NCBI GenBank assembly: GCA_947175425.1
Contig: CAMWMR010000011.1
Coordinates: 1-64,000 of the forward strand
Length of the DNA stretch: 64,000 nucleotides
Origin: an uncultured Porphyromonadaceae bacterium
GTDB taxonomy: Bacteria > Bacteroidota > Bacteroidia > Bacteroidales > Muribaculaceae
Direction: 5' to 3'
Positions 15,028-25,400 of the stretch are shown piece by piece. Position 1 is the stretch's first letter. Every line of letters begins with the position of its first letter. The notes below the pieces were generated by a model. That model searched no databases and had not been told where the DNA came from. It saw nothing but the letters and a program-made list of their open reading frames with translations. Made by a program: the position numbers and the translations under genes.

Positions 15028-17229
15028 ATGAAATTACGATATGCAATAGTTGCCTTGTCGGCTTTGATGAGTGTTGGAGTTAGTGGTGCTTTGCCTATGC
15101 GCAATGCAGCCGTTGGTGAGCTTAGTCAGTATACTGCTCCGATGACAACACCGCGCAGTGTTGATTTGGTTTTTATGCCTGACGGAAAGCGCTATGTGAG
15201 CAAGAGTGCTGACGGTCGCGAGCTTGTTATAAGCGATATTGCGAGCGGTAAGGAGACAGAGGTGCTTGTATCGCTTGACCGTACGCGAGAAACTACGTTG
15301 CCGGATTTTGACGGTTTTGCGCTGAGTCCGGACGCGAGCAAGGTTTTGCTATGGCGTAACAGCGAGCCGGTATACCGGCGGTCGTTTACGGCGGAGTACT
15401 ATGTTTACGAGGTTCGTTCGCGCTTGCTTAAGCCGTTGTCGGTGAATCATCCCCGGCAGATGAATGCGTTGTTTTCGCCCGATTCGCGAATGGTAGCTTT
15501 TGTTTCGGAGGGTAATATCTATGTTGCGAAGCTTGATTACGGGACGGAAGTAGCCGTTACGGAAGATGCAGCAGCGGGCAAGATTATCAACGGCAGTACT
15601 GACTGGACCTATGAGGAGGAATTCGGTGTTACATCGTTGATGACGTGGGCACCCGACAATCTGACATTGTGCTACGTGCGGTTTGACGAGAGCGCCGTTC
15701 CGAGCTATACGCTGCCAATTTACGAGGGCACTTGCGACCGCAAAGAGGCGTACAGCCTTTATCCGGGCGTAATGAGCTACAAGTATCCTGTTGCGGGCGA
15801 GGTGAACTCGAAAGTGAGTGTGCACAGCTACGATGTAGAGACCCGCAAGACCAAGGCTATAGAGTTTCCCGGAGGTGCGCCTTACTATATTCCGAGGATA
15901 GAATACGGCCCGAAGGAAAGTATGCTAATGGTGAGCACGTTGAATCGCGACCAGAATGTTTTTGAGCTGTTCAGTGTGAATCCGAAATCGACCGTTGCGC
16001 GTTCGATTTATACAGACAAGTCGAGTGCGTGGATAGAAGAGGATTGCTATTCGGGTCTTTGCTTTTATGAAAATTCGTTTGTTGTAGCCTCGAGCGAGAG
16101 CGGTTTTATGCGTTACAGCGAGTATTCGTATGCCGGCGCCAAGCTTAAAGATATAAGCAAGGGCGATGCCGATGCAACGGCTTACTACGGCCGCGATGCG
16201 CAGGGTAATTACTACTATCAGGCAGCGTCGCCCCGCGCGATGGACAGAACCGTCTATAAGCTTGATGCGAAGGGTAATACCGTTGCCGTTAGCCTTGAAG
16301 AGGGTACTTCGGCCGCAGTTCTTGCTCCCGGCGGCGAGAGCATGTTGCTGAGCTACAACAATACTGTTACGCCTCCGGTTTACAAGCTTTGCAAGACTAA
16401 CGGAAAGGAAATAAGGACACTTGAGGATAATGCCGACTATGCCTCGCGCACCAAAGGCCTTGTGGCCGCGAAAGAATTCTTTACCATGCAGGGCGAAGAC
16501 GGCGTAAGTCTTAACGGCTACATAATCAAGCCATTCGGTTTTGACAGCGGGAAGAAATATCCTGTAATCATGAGCCAGTACAGCGGTCCCGGCTCGCAGC
16601 AGGTGCTCGACAAATGGGTGCTTGACTGGGAAAGCTACTATGCAAAGCAGGGATTTGTTGTTGTTTGCGTAGACGGCAGGGGTACCGGAGGCCGCGGCAC
16701 TGCATTCAGGACTTCGGTATACAAGAATCTGGGACATTATGAGACAATAGACCAGATTTCGGCGGCCCGTTATGTATCGCGTCTGCCGTATGTTAATGCT
16801 TCGCAGATAGGTATTTACGGCTGGAGCTTCGGCGGTTACGAAGCGCTGATGTGCGCGTCGGCTGACAATTCGCCTTATGCCGCCGCCGTGAGTGTTGCTC
16901 CCGTAACCGACTGGCGCTATTATGATACTGTTTATACCGAGCGCTTTATGCTGACACCGCAGCAGAACGAGAGCGGTTATAACAGTTCGTCGGCAATAGG
17001 GCGTGCGCTTCATCTCTCGTGTCCGTTGCTTGTGATGTACGGCACTTCGGACGATAATGTTCATCCTGCCAACTCGCTGCAGTATGTAAGCACACTCCAG
17101 AGTGCGGGAATTCTGTGCGATATGTTTGTTTTCCCGAATATGAACCACAGCATAAACGGTTGCAATGCCCGAGCAGTTGTGTATGCCCGAATGCTTGAGT
17201 TCTTTAAAGACAAGCTTGGAGTGAAATGA
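15028..17229 (+). CDS. Dipeptidyl peptidase IV (S9B prolyl peptidase)
   Basis: Exported serine exopeptidase releasing X-Pro or X-Ala dipeptides; such enzymes support protein foraging in gut Bacteroidales. A signal peptide covers about residues 1-20. The beta-propeller domain carries the DPP IV hallmark DWTYEEEFGV (D192, Glu pair near 196-197) that binds the substrate amino terminus. The alpha/beta-hydrolase domain has the nucleophile in GWSFGGYE (S600), the acid in GTSDDNVH (D675) and the base in NMNHSING (H707). At 733 aa it has full family length. The downstream membrane protein gene overlaps its stop by 4 bases. Confidence 0.93.
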   Translation: MKLRYAIVALSALMSVGVSGALPMRNAAVGELSQYTAPMTTPRSVDLVFMPDGKRYVSKSADGRELVISDIASGKETEVLVSLDRTRETTLPDFDGFALSPDASKVLLWRNSEPVYRRSFTAEYYVYEVRSRLLKPLSVNHPRQMNALFSPDSRMVAFVSEGNIYVAKLDYGTEVAVTEDAAAGKIINGSTDWTYEEEFGVTSLMTWAPDNLTLCYVRFDESAVPSYTLPIYEGTCDRKEAYSLYPGVMSYKYPVAGEVNSKVSVHSYDVETRKTKAIEFPGGAPYYIPRIEYGPKESMLMVSTLNRDQNVFELFSVNPKSTVARSIYTDKSSAWIEEDCYSGLCFYENSFVVASSESGFMRYSEYSYAGAKLKDISKGDADATAYYGRDAQGNYYYQAASPRAMDRTVYKLDAKGNTVAVSLEEGTSAAVLAPGGESMLLSYNNTVTPPVYKLCKTNGKEIRTLEDNADYASRTKGLVAAKEFFTMQGEDGVSLNGYIIKPFGFDSGKKYPVIMSQYSGPGSQQVLDKWVLDWESYYAKQGFVVVCVDGRGTGGRGTAFRTSVYKNLGHYETIDQISAARYVSRLPYVNASQIGIYGWSFGGYEALMCASADNSPYAAAVSVAPVTDWRYYDTVYTERFMLTPQQNESGYNSSSAIGRALHLSCPLLVMYGTSDDNVHPANSLQYVSTLQSAGILCDMFVFPNMNHSINGCNARAVVYARMLEFFKDKLGVK

Positions 17230-18566
17230 GCAGTGCGGCAGAAGACAAGGAATTGCGGCAGCGCCCCGATGTTGTGCTGCGCGTGCTTTGGCGTAACTGG
17301 GCAATAGCTTTCGGCGCGATAGTGCTGCCGATAGTATTGGGCAGTTTTATTCCGAAGGTATGGCTTCCGTTTATAGTTCTTGCCGAGGTGTGGGGCTTGG
17401 GCGTGAGCATGCGTTCGCGGATTACGGAGAGTGTGAGTTCTTGCTCACTGATAATAATGCTTGCAATGCGCTCGCTTGCAGTGACGGCGATAGCAATGGC
17501 CGGCGTAGTTATACTCTGCACCGACTGGCTTGTGCCGACTGTTATACATTTGAAAGTCTATAACAGCGAGATACCTTTTATAGCATGTCTGATATCGTTT
17601 CCCGTTTGTGCCATATTCAGTTTGATATCGCTATATGGAGGCGGTTCCGAGCGTTATTTCCGGCGCTGCCAGCAGCGTCACGGCTACTATGCGGGCGACA
17701 ATATAGTTGCGACGCTATACTTCAGGGAGTCGCGTTACCAGGCCTTGATACTGCTTGTTCTGTCGCTTTTGCTTGGTGGAGTTGAATACTGGTACTATTT
17801 TACCCGTTATATCAACTCGAATCTTAATACCCCCGACCGTTTCTTTTTCAATTATATGCCGCTTGCGATATATTTGCTGTCGCTGTTTTTTATGGAAGGA
17901 CGTTACGGCGGATTGCGGCGGCTGTACGGCGATTTGGCAAAGAATTCGGGCATAGACCGAACTCATACACTTGTGCGTTACCTTGTATTTTGCGGCGACG
18001 AGCTTCTTTTAAAGGAGAATGCGGGCATGCAGTGGGATACACCTGTCCAGCTAAAGTTGGGGCGTACGCAGAGCATTGGCGAGCGCCAGGCGCGGACGAT
18101 GTTTGCCGAGCATACCGAGCTTGAGGAATTCGGGATGCGTTATTGCTTTACGAACAGCGGATTTATTCACGGAATCAATGTGTTGCATTATGCCGTGTTT
18201 ATAAATCCCGAGCAGAAGAGCCTTTTCCCGGGCGAAGATGTGTGGTTCAATGCCTATATGCTCGACCGCGGTCTTGCCGAGAATATGCTTGCGCCGATAC
18301 TTGCGAACGAGCTTTTCAGGATTCATACCATAACGATGGCGTGGAAGACTTACGACCGCAAGGGCAAGCGTCTATATCCTGTCCGTCATTACCGTCCGAC
18401 GTTCCGTTTCCGTGATTTGCAGAAGTGGGATGTCGATTACGATGACGAGAGCTGGTTTGCAATAGCGAGCAATAACGAGGACAGGCGTTTTTATCGTTTG
18501 CGGAAGTTCTGGGACAAAGTTACCGGTGTAGCCGATAAAAAGCAGACAGATGAGGCGGGGCAGTAA
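17226..18566 (+). CDS. Multi-pass membrane protein of unknown function
   Basis: Not recognised. The 446-aa product has about six hydrophobic segments in two groups, roughly residues 24-110 (three or four) and 115-135 plus 175-235. A hydrophilic C-terminal half of about 210 residues probably faces the cytoplasm, with motifs such as WDTPVQLKLGRTQSIGERQARTMFAEH. It overlaps dpp4 by 4 bases and miaA by 17, so it is embedded in a coupled operon. No enzymatic signature is evident. Confidence 0.7.
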   Translation: MSSAAEDKELRQRPDVVLRVLWRNWAIAFGAIVLPIVLGSFIPKVWLPFIVLAEVWGLGVSMRSRITESVSSCSLIIMLAMRSLAVTAIAMAGVVILCTDWLVPTVIHLKVYNSEIPFIACLISFPVCAIFSLISLYGGGSERYFRRCQQRHGYYAGDNIVATLYFRESRYQALILLVLSLLLGGVEYWYYFTRYINSNLNTPDRFFFNYMPLAIYLLSLFFMEGRYGGLRRLYGDLAKNSGIDRTHTLVRYLVFCGDELLLKENAGMQWDTPVQLKLGRTQSIGERQARTMFAEHTELEEFGMRYCFTNSGFIHGINVLHYAVFINPEQKSLFPGEDVWFNAYMLDRGLAENMLAPILANELFRIHTITMAWKTYDRKGKRLYPVRHYRPTFRFRDLQKWDVDYDDESWFAIASNNEDRRFYRLRKFWDKVTGVADKKQTDEAGQ

Positions 18567-19479
18567 GCGACTTGTAGCAGTTGTAGGGCCTACGGCTTGC
18601 GGAAAGACTCGCAGAGGTGTTTTGCTTGCGCGAGCTTTTGACGGCGAGATTGTGAGCGCCGACTCCCGTCAGGTTTACAGCGGCATGGATGTCGGGACCG
18701 GCAAGGATTTGTGTGATTACGGCGATGATGTTGCGTATCACATGATTGACGTTGTCCCGGCGGGTTACAGGTATAATCTTTACGAATATCTGCGTGATGC
18801 CCGTGCGGCGCTTGATGATATTGCAGTGCGAGGGAAGCAAGCGATAGTAGTCGGTGGTACGGGTCTTTATGTAGAGTCGTTGCTCAAAGGTATTTATTTG
18901 CCGGAAGTTCCGGAGAATCCCGGTTTGCGGGATGAGCTTCGCGGGAAAAGTATAGAAGAACTTACGGCTATACTTGCGTCGATGAAGCGGTTGCATAATA
19001 CAACCGATGTTGACACAGCGCAGCGTGCAATACGCGCTATTGAAATTGAGCGTTATTATGCCGAACATCCCGCGGAGGCGGCCTTGGCACGAAATCCTCG
19101 ACCGCTCGATGCCGTTGTTGTTGGTATAGATGTTCCTCGCGATGTTCGTCGTGAGCTTATAAGCCAAAGAATGCGCCGGCGCTTTGATTCGGAGGATATG
19201 CTTGCCGAGGTTGAAGGCTTGTTGTCGTCGGGAGTTTCGGCAGAAGATTTGTTGTACTACGGGCTTGAGTATAAGTTTTTGACATTGTATTTGACCGGCG
19301 CGATGAGCCGAGCGGAAATGGAAAACGGGCTTGAAACGGCAATTCATCAGTTTGCGAAGCGCCAGATGACGTGGTTCCGCGGCATGGAGCGCAGAGGCTA
19401 TACAATTCATTGGTTACGGTGGGATATGGACGATGATTCGTTTGTTGCTGCCGTTACGGATTTGCTTGGCGATGAATAG
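18550..19479 (+). CDS. miaA: tRNA dimethylallyltransferase
   Basis: Transfers a dimethylallyl group to A37 of tRNAs that read UNN codons. The P-loop GPTACGKT spans about residues 13-20, followed by the family motif SADSRQVYSGMDVGTGK and the substrate-binding VVGGTGLYVESLLKG. At 309 aa it has normal length. It begins inside the end of the membrane protein gene (17-base overlap), and the next gene's ATG overlaps its own stop region. Its substrate DMAPP derives from the MEP pathway, which includes ispG in this window. Confidence 0.94.
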   Translation: MRRGSKRLVAVVGPTACGKTRRGVLLARAFDGEIVSADSRQVYSGMDVGTGKDLCDYGDDVAYHMIDVVPAGYRYNLYEYLRDARAALDDIAVRGKQAIVVGGTGLYVESLLKGIYLPEVPENPGLRDELRGKSIEELTAILASMKRLHNTTDVDTAQRAIRAIEIERYYAEHPAEAALARNPRPLDAVVVGIDVPRDVRRELISQRMRRRFDSEDMLAEVEGLLSSGVSAEDLLYYGLEYKFLTLYLTGAMSRAEMENGLETAIHQFAKRQMTWFRGMERRGYTIHWLRWDMDDDSFVAAVTDLLGDE

Positions 19480-20374
19480 GTTTTTACTGTGGATTCTGTT
19501 TGTTGGCGCATGTTTTTGCAGTGCGGCACAGGAATTTGCGGTGCTTGAACGCGGAGTTGATTTTGTTAATTACCATGTGCGTGTTAAGGCGGCCTCGCGC
19601 GGAGCATCGGTTCTGAGCTTGTATTGGAATTATTCGGATTCGGGCAATTACCGATGTGCGCGGGTTTTTATTCCTTCGGCAATTGATGCGGATAAAAGCG
19701 GGGGAGCGCTGTTGAAATGTGTTTTAGGGGAGCTTCGCAATGGAGATTATGTTGCGGGCGAGGAGTTTCGCGGTTCGGTTGCTTATGTTCCGGGTAGTGC
19801 GGAGGTTTCGGCAGTTCTTAAGTATGCCGATTGCATGGGCGTTCTTGAAATAGGCAGTCGCGGAGCCGAAATGAGTGTTCCTGTTGAGTTTGACGGTTCT
19901 GTTGGCGGCAGTATTGGCGCCGGGCTTGAGGGACGCGGCGAAATTGTGCGTAATACGCTGTTGAACCGATATATAGAGCCGGCAGCCGTGTCGCAGTTCG
20001 GGAATGACGATGAGCTTGAGGAATATATTGCTGCTTCGGACGACAAGCGGGAGGCCGTGTGGGAATATATGGATCGCGATTTCAAGAATGCCTCGGTTAG
20101 CTATGAGCCGGGCGTGCTTGCGAGTGTGAGCGACGGAGCCGGCGGTTATGTGCTTGTGGCGGTTGAAGAGGGCGCGTCACCACTTTTAGAGAAGGGACGG
20201 ATGTATCCTACAGTTTTTGAGAATAATTTTGATTTGCGCTGGCATACTGCCGACGGTCGCGTGATAGAGCGCGAGTCGAATGCCACTTTTGAGCTTGAAG
20301 ATAATGTTCTGCGGTTGAGTTTTCCGGCCGAGAACGCTACGATTCGTTTCCGTCGTCGGGTATTGTGCCGGTGA
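19472..20374 (+). CDS. Secreted protein of unknown function
   Basis: Not recognised. From the ATG at 19472 the product is 300 aa with a clean signal peptide (MNRFLLWILFVGACFCSAAQ). The ORF-track start (19433) lies inside miaA and spoils the signal, so it is rejected. The rest is beta-rich with many Gly/Ser/acidic residues and no catalytic motif seen. It overlaps miaA by 8 bases. Its 3' end overlaps the convergent PepSY-like lipoprotein gene by 38 bases. Confidence 0.65.
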   Translation: MNRFLLWILFVGACFCSAAQEFAVLERGVDFVNYHVRVKAASRGASVLSLYWNYSDSGNYRCARVFIPSAIDADKSGGALLKCVLGELRNGDYVAGEEFRGSVAYVPGSAEVSAVLKYADCMGVLEIGSRGAEMSVPVEFDGSVGGSIGAGLEGRGEIVRNTLLNRYIEPAAVSQFGNDDELEEYIAASDDKREAVWEYMDRDFKNASVSYEPGVLASVSDGAGGYVLVAVEEGASPLLEKGRMYPTVFENNFDLRWHTADGRVIERESNATFELEDNVLRLSFPAENATIRFRRRVLCR

Positions 20375-20855
20375 GTTTGCCGGTAATTACATCGTAGGAA
20401 ACGCTTGTGTCGATTAGTTCGGCGGTGTATGAATCGTTTTTGTTATCGGTGTTGTGGTTAATGCTGAAAACTGCGTCGAGACGTTCGGTTTCCTGGAGAT
20501 AGTTGTAAAGAGCCGGCGGGAGTTGGTCGAACAGCATAACCTGAGGCAGCGGCATACCGTATCCGTCGACTGTTATCCAGTTGTAGTTGTTGTTGAATGT
20601 CATTCCCGGGCCGTTCTCGATTCTGAGGTGATAAGTCTGATCCGAGTGCGAGAAACTTTGCAAACGCGACATAGGGTAGTAGTTGTTCACAAATTCGGCA
20701 ATTTCGCCGGGAACTTCGTTCCAGAGGTCGGCGTTATCACAAGAGGCCGGCATAATCCACATAGCGCAAGCGAGGAGAATCATGTTAATGATACGTAACA
20801 CGGGGCAGCAGCGAATGAGGTTTGCGGAATTGTGAGGCGTATATTTATTTTTCAT
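20337..20855 (-). CDS. PepSY-like putative lipoprotein
   Basis: A 172-aa exported protein. A hydrophobic stretch ends in the lipobox MPASC. The mature domain has the pattern EIAEFVNNYYP...LRIENGPGMTFNNNYNWITVDGYG...LPPALYNYL, typical of the PepSY-like (DUF2874, beta-lactamase-inhibitor-like) small periplasmic proteins of Bacteroidales. Only one copy of the domain is present, and these proteins more often have two. Translation may start at a Met further inside (MILLACAMW). It is convergent with, and overlaps, the upstream-strand secreted protein. Confidence 0.6.
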   Translation of the reverse strand: MKNKYTPHNSANLIRCCPVLRIINMILLACAMWIMPASCDNADLWNEVPGEIAEFVNNYYPMSRLQSFSHSDQTYHLRIENGPGMTFNNNYNWITVDGYGMPLPQVMLFDQLPPALYNYLQETERLDAVFSINHNTDNKNDSYTAELIDTSVSYDVITGKLTGTIPDDGNES

Positions 20856-20974
20856 AAGTTTGAGCTAAATTATATTTTTGTAACACGGAACGGTATGGCA
20901 AAGTTCGCAAGCGAAATAAGAATAATAAGGTTTAAAAAAAGGCATTGCAAAGGTGTAATTAAAGAAAAATTTCG

Positions 20975-20982
20975 TAAATTTG
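20975..20982 (+). promoter_or_regulatory. -7 promoter element of enolase
   Basis: TAAATTTG fits the TAnnTTTG consensus and sits 66 bases before the enolase ATG. The -33 match is weak. Confidence 0.55.
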
Positions 20983-21014
20983 CAGCGTAAAAACTCAGGT
21001 TTCGCAAATTGTAA

Positions 21015-22355
<1,341 letters not shown>

Positions 22356-22394
22356 TAACCGTATAACCGGTTTTCGGAAACAAATAGTAAAAAG

Positions 22395-22429
22395 AACATC
22401 CGTCCGAGTACATTCGGGCGGATGTTTTT
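22395..22429 (+). terminator. Terminator after enolase
   Basis: A stem of about 13 bp (AACATCCGTCCGA / TTCGGGCGGATGTT, nearly perfect) is followed by a T-run. Confidence 0.85.
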
Positions 22430-22473
22430 GCGTTTTTTAGAGTATAAGTGTTGTGCGCTAAAGTGTTTTTAGT

Positions 22474-22481
22474 TAACTTTG
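22474..22481 (+). promoter_or_regulatory. -7 promoter element of the GH13 gene
   Basis: TAACTTTG with TTG at 22451-22453 about 20 bases upstream. The predicted leader is about 65 bases. Confidence 0.55.
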
Positions 22482-22553
22482 TAGCGTGTCAAGCGAATGT
22501 AATTATATAAAGAGATTGTATCACCTTAACCTATTATCAACAGAACGTTTTCA

Positions 22554-25322
22554 ATGAAAAAATTCCTGTTATTGTTATTAGTGGCAGTGACGAGTATTTG
22601 TGCGGGCGCGCAAATAGTTACTACGAGTCCCTCGCCCTTGCTTGAAAGCAGCGATAATGTAGTGCTGACTTTCAATGCCGCGTCTCCCTTGTGCAACGGA
22701 GCATTAAAAAATCTTGCATCAACGACGGCTTTGTATGCCCATATCGGAGTAATTACCAACCGCAGTACCGGTGATTCCGACTGGAAGTATACCGTTTGCC
22801 CGTGGCCCGAAAGCGGGAATCTGTCGAGTGCGAATACCGACAAGAACCGTCTGACTTATGTATCGGCCAATACCTATACACTTGAGCTTGGTTCGCTTCG
22901 CGGCTATTTCGGGCTTACCGACCCCACCGAGTATATTCAGAAGATTGCAATTGTTTTCCGTAATGCCGATGGCTCGAAGGAGTGCAAGACAAGCAGCGGC
23001 GGCGATATTTTTGTGAATGTTACTTACGACGGTTTTGCCATAGAACTCGGCTGCGACCACAGCGACCGTATATTATCGGGAACTACTACGGTGAATTTCA
23101 CCGTTGAGGCAACAAAGGCTTGTAACATGAGCCTTTCGGTAAATGGAACCGATGTCGCAAGTGTAACGAACACTACCCGTCTGACCTCGCCTTACACTTT
23201 CTCGGAAGTTGGTACATACACCGTAACCGCCACCAGCGTTTACGAAGGTGTAACTTACAGCGAAAGCATGGAGTTCAGCTATCCTGCACCCTCGCAGAAC
23301 AAGAATTATCCCGGCGGAGTTCCCCGTCAAGGCGCAGTGAAGAACAGCGACGGAACTGTAACTTTCTGCCTTGCCGCTCCGGGCAAATCGAGTGTTGTGA
23401 TTGTAGGCTCGTGGGACGATTATGCCGTTCTCGATTCCAATTTAATGAATTATCAGGATTACGAGGGTAACCGCTATTTCTGGATAACAGTTGCCGGGCT
23501 GGCGAATGATGTTTACTATCCTTATTATTATATAGTTGACGATACCTACAAGGTTGCCGACCCTTATGCGCATCTTGTGCTTGACTGCTACAGCGACAGC
23601 AGCCTTCGTAATTCCGTTTGGATGACTCGCCCGAAGTATCCGTCGGACAAATTGAGCAATGTAATGCTTGCCGTTTATCGCGGTGATTTGGACGATTATG
23701 AATTCAGTGATTTTACAATTCCCGATCACGGTAATCTGGTTATTTACGAGCTTTTGCTCCGCGATTTCACCGGTTATAACGGCTTGTCCAACGGCTGGGG
23801 AACGGTAAAGGCTGCCAAGGAAAAGATTCCTTATATTAAGGCTATGGGCTTCAATGCCATTGAGCTGTTGCCAATAATGGAGTTCAACGGCAACAATTCG
23901 TGGGGTTATAACACGAATTTCTATATGGCTCCCGATAAGGCGTACGGTTCTCCGACCGATTATAAAGATTTTATAGAAGCCTGTCATCAGGAGGGTATAG
24001 CCGTAATACTTGATATTGTGTTCAATCAGAGCGACGGCTTGCATCCCTGGTATCAGATGTATCCTATCGAGAGCAACCCGTTCTACAACAAGACAGCACC
24101 TCATTCGTACAGCGTACTGAACGACTGGAAGCAGGACAACGAGCTTGTGCAGCAGCAGTGGACCGACGCGCTTAAGTACTGGATGGAGGCTTACAATGTG
24201 GACGGTTTCCGCTTTGACCTTGTAAAAGGCCTTGGCGACAATGGCAGCTACGGCGCCGGAACCGAGGCTTACAACCAGAGCCGCGTGGACCGCATGAAGC
24301 GCTTGCATGCAGTGATAAAGAGTGTGAAGCCCAACGGTATCCATATTAACGAAAATCTTGCCGGCGCGACAGAAGAGAAAGCCATGGGCGAGGACGGGCA
24401 GCTGAACTGGGCAAATGTAAACGATGCCTCCTGCCAGTTTGCCATGGGCTGGGACGACGGTGGCAATAACCTGCAGCGTTTCCTGTCGACAAGCGACAGC
24501 GCCCGTCCCTGGGGTACTACCGTATCGTATGCCGAGAGTCACGACGAACAGCGCATGGGCTTCAAGTGCGAGACTTACGGCGCCGGCGATGTTCCCACCG
24601 ACGAATTGACCCGCTACCGCCGTCTTGGCACTCTTGCCGCGCAGATGCTTCTTACTCCCGGCCCGAAAATGGTGTGGCAGTTCGGTGAACTGGGCGACTC
24701 GCAGGATGCCAAGAATAAGGACGGCAGCAATAATACCGATCCCAAAATGGTTGACTGGCGTTGGCTCGACGACCCCTACAAGAGTTATTTGATGCAGACT
24801 TACGGTGCATTAATCAATCTGCGAATGGATAATCCCGAACTTGTTGCACAGAGTGCGTCGTTCTCGTCGGAGAGCCTTGCGCTTAAGTTCAACCGTCAGC
24901 GTTCAATGGTGCTTAAGGCCGGTAACAAGGAGGTTGTGGCGTTTATCAATCCGTCGTTAACCGATGATATTACAGTAAATGTAACATCATCTATCCTGAC
25001 AAGCGCCAACGCCAAGCTTGTATGGGCTTCTCAAGAGTTTACCCCCGAGCTGTCGGGCAACGGTACATCGCTTAGCGTGAATGTTCCGGCAGGCTGCTTC
25101 GCCGTGTTTGCAACTAATACCATTGCATCGGTTTCTCAGCCCGGCGCGGCTTCTTCGGATGTCCGCGTTTACGGAGGCTACGGATGTATTCGTATAGAAG
25201 GCGAGTACAGCAATGTTGTGGTATCGGACCTGAGCGGACGCTGCTATCCGACACTTGATGTGGCTCCGGGTCTGTACATTGTAAATGTCGACGGCCATGT
25301 AGCCAAAGTCGTTGTAAAATGA
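22554..25322 (+). CDS. Secreted GH13 alpha-amylase-family enzyme with T9SS-type tail
   Basis: Glycoside hydrolase acting on alpha-glucans. After a signal peptide (about 1-20) come N-terminal beta-sandwich modules and a CBM48-like domain around residues 255-340 (CLAAPGKSSVVIVGSWDDY). The GH13 barrel has its catalytic nucleophile in GFRFDLVKG (D555), the acid/base in INENLAG (E600) and the stabiliser in ESHDEQR (D664). The last 60 or so residues end in GLYIVNVDGHVAKVVVK, resembling a T9SS type A sorting domain, so surface or extracellular location is inferred. Pullulanase-like debranching is possible because of the CBM48-GH13 layout. It is not within a Sus-type locus. Confidence 0.85.
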   Translation: MKKFLLLLLVAVTSICAGAQIVTTSPSPLLESSDNVVLTFNAASPLCNGALKNLASTTALYAHIGVITNRSTGDSDWKYTVCPWPESGNLSSANTDKNRLTYVSANTYTLELGSLRGYFGLTDPTEYIQKIAIVFRNADGSKECKTSSGGDIFVNVTYDGFAIELGCDHSDRILSGTTTVNFTVEATKACNMSLSVNGTDVASVTNTTRLTSPYTFSEVGTYTVTATSVYEGVTYSESMEFSYPAPSQNKNYPGGVPRQGAVKNSDGTVTFCLAAPGKSSVVIVGSWDDYAVLDSNLMNYQDYEGNRYFWITVAGLANDVYYPYYYIVDDTYKVADPYAHLVLDCYSDSSLRNSVWMTRPKYPSDKLSNVMLAVYRGDLDDYEFSDFTIPDHGNLVIYELLLRDFTGYNGLSNGWGTVKAAKEKIPYIKAMGFNAIELLPIMEFNGNNSWGYNTNFYMAPDKAYGSPTDYKDFIEACHQEGIAVILDIVFNQSDGLHPWYQMYPIESNPFYNKTAPHSYSVLNDWKQDNELVQQQWTDALKYWMEAYNVDGFRFDLVKGLGDNGSYGAGTEAYNQSRVDRMKRLHAVIKSVKPNGIHINENLAGATEEKAMGEDGQLNWANVNDASCQFAMGWDDGGNNLQRFLSTSDSARPWGTTVSYAESHDEQRMGFKCETYGAGDVPTDELTRYRRLGTLAAQMLLTPGPKMVWQFGELGDSQDAKNKDGSNNTDPKMVDWRWLDDPYKSYLMQTYGALINLRMDNPELVAQSASFSSESLALKFNRQRSMVLKAGNKEVVAFINPSLTDDITVNVTSSILTSANAKLVWASQEFTPELSGNGTSLSVNVPAGCFAVFATNTIASVSQPGAASSDVRVYGGYGCIRIEGEYSNVVVSDLSGRCYPTLDVAPGLYIVNVDGHVAKVVVK

Positions 25323-25338
25323 TATTACTGTATTGAAC

Positions 25339-25375
25339 AAATGGCGCTCTCTTTAACCGGTGAGCGCCATTTTTA
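25339..25375 (+). terminator. Terminator between GH13 and esterase genes
   Basis: A perfect 11-bp stem (AAATGGCGCTC / GAGCGCCATTT) with a T-rich 3' side. The T-tract merges into the 15-base tandem repeat. Confidence 0.75.
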
Positions 25376-25400
25376 TAAACAACTATTTTATAAACAACTA
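25371..25400 (+). repeat. Perfect 15-bp tandem duplication abutting the esterase start codon
   Basis: TTTTATAAACAACTA occurs twice back to back, and the last A of the second copy is the first base of the ATG at 25400. The duplicated unit also includes part of the terminator T-tract. Copy-number change here would alter leader length. Confidence 0.85.

Noticed and set aside
15925-17304. 459-aa minus-strand ORF
   Set aside because: Antisense to the catalytically complete DPP IV gene; no recognisable family.
23442-24542. 366-aa minus-strand ORF
   Set aside because: Antisense to the GH13 catalytic domain; a shadow of its codon usage.
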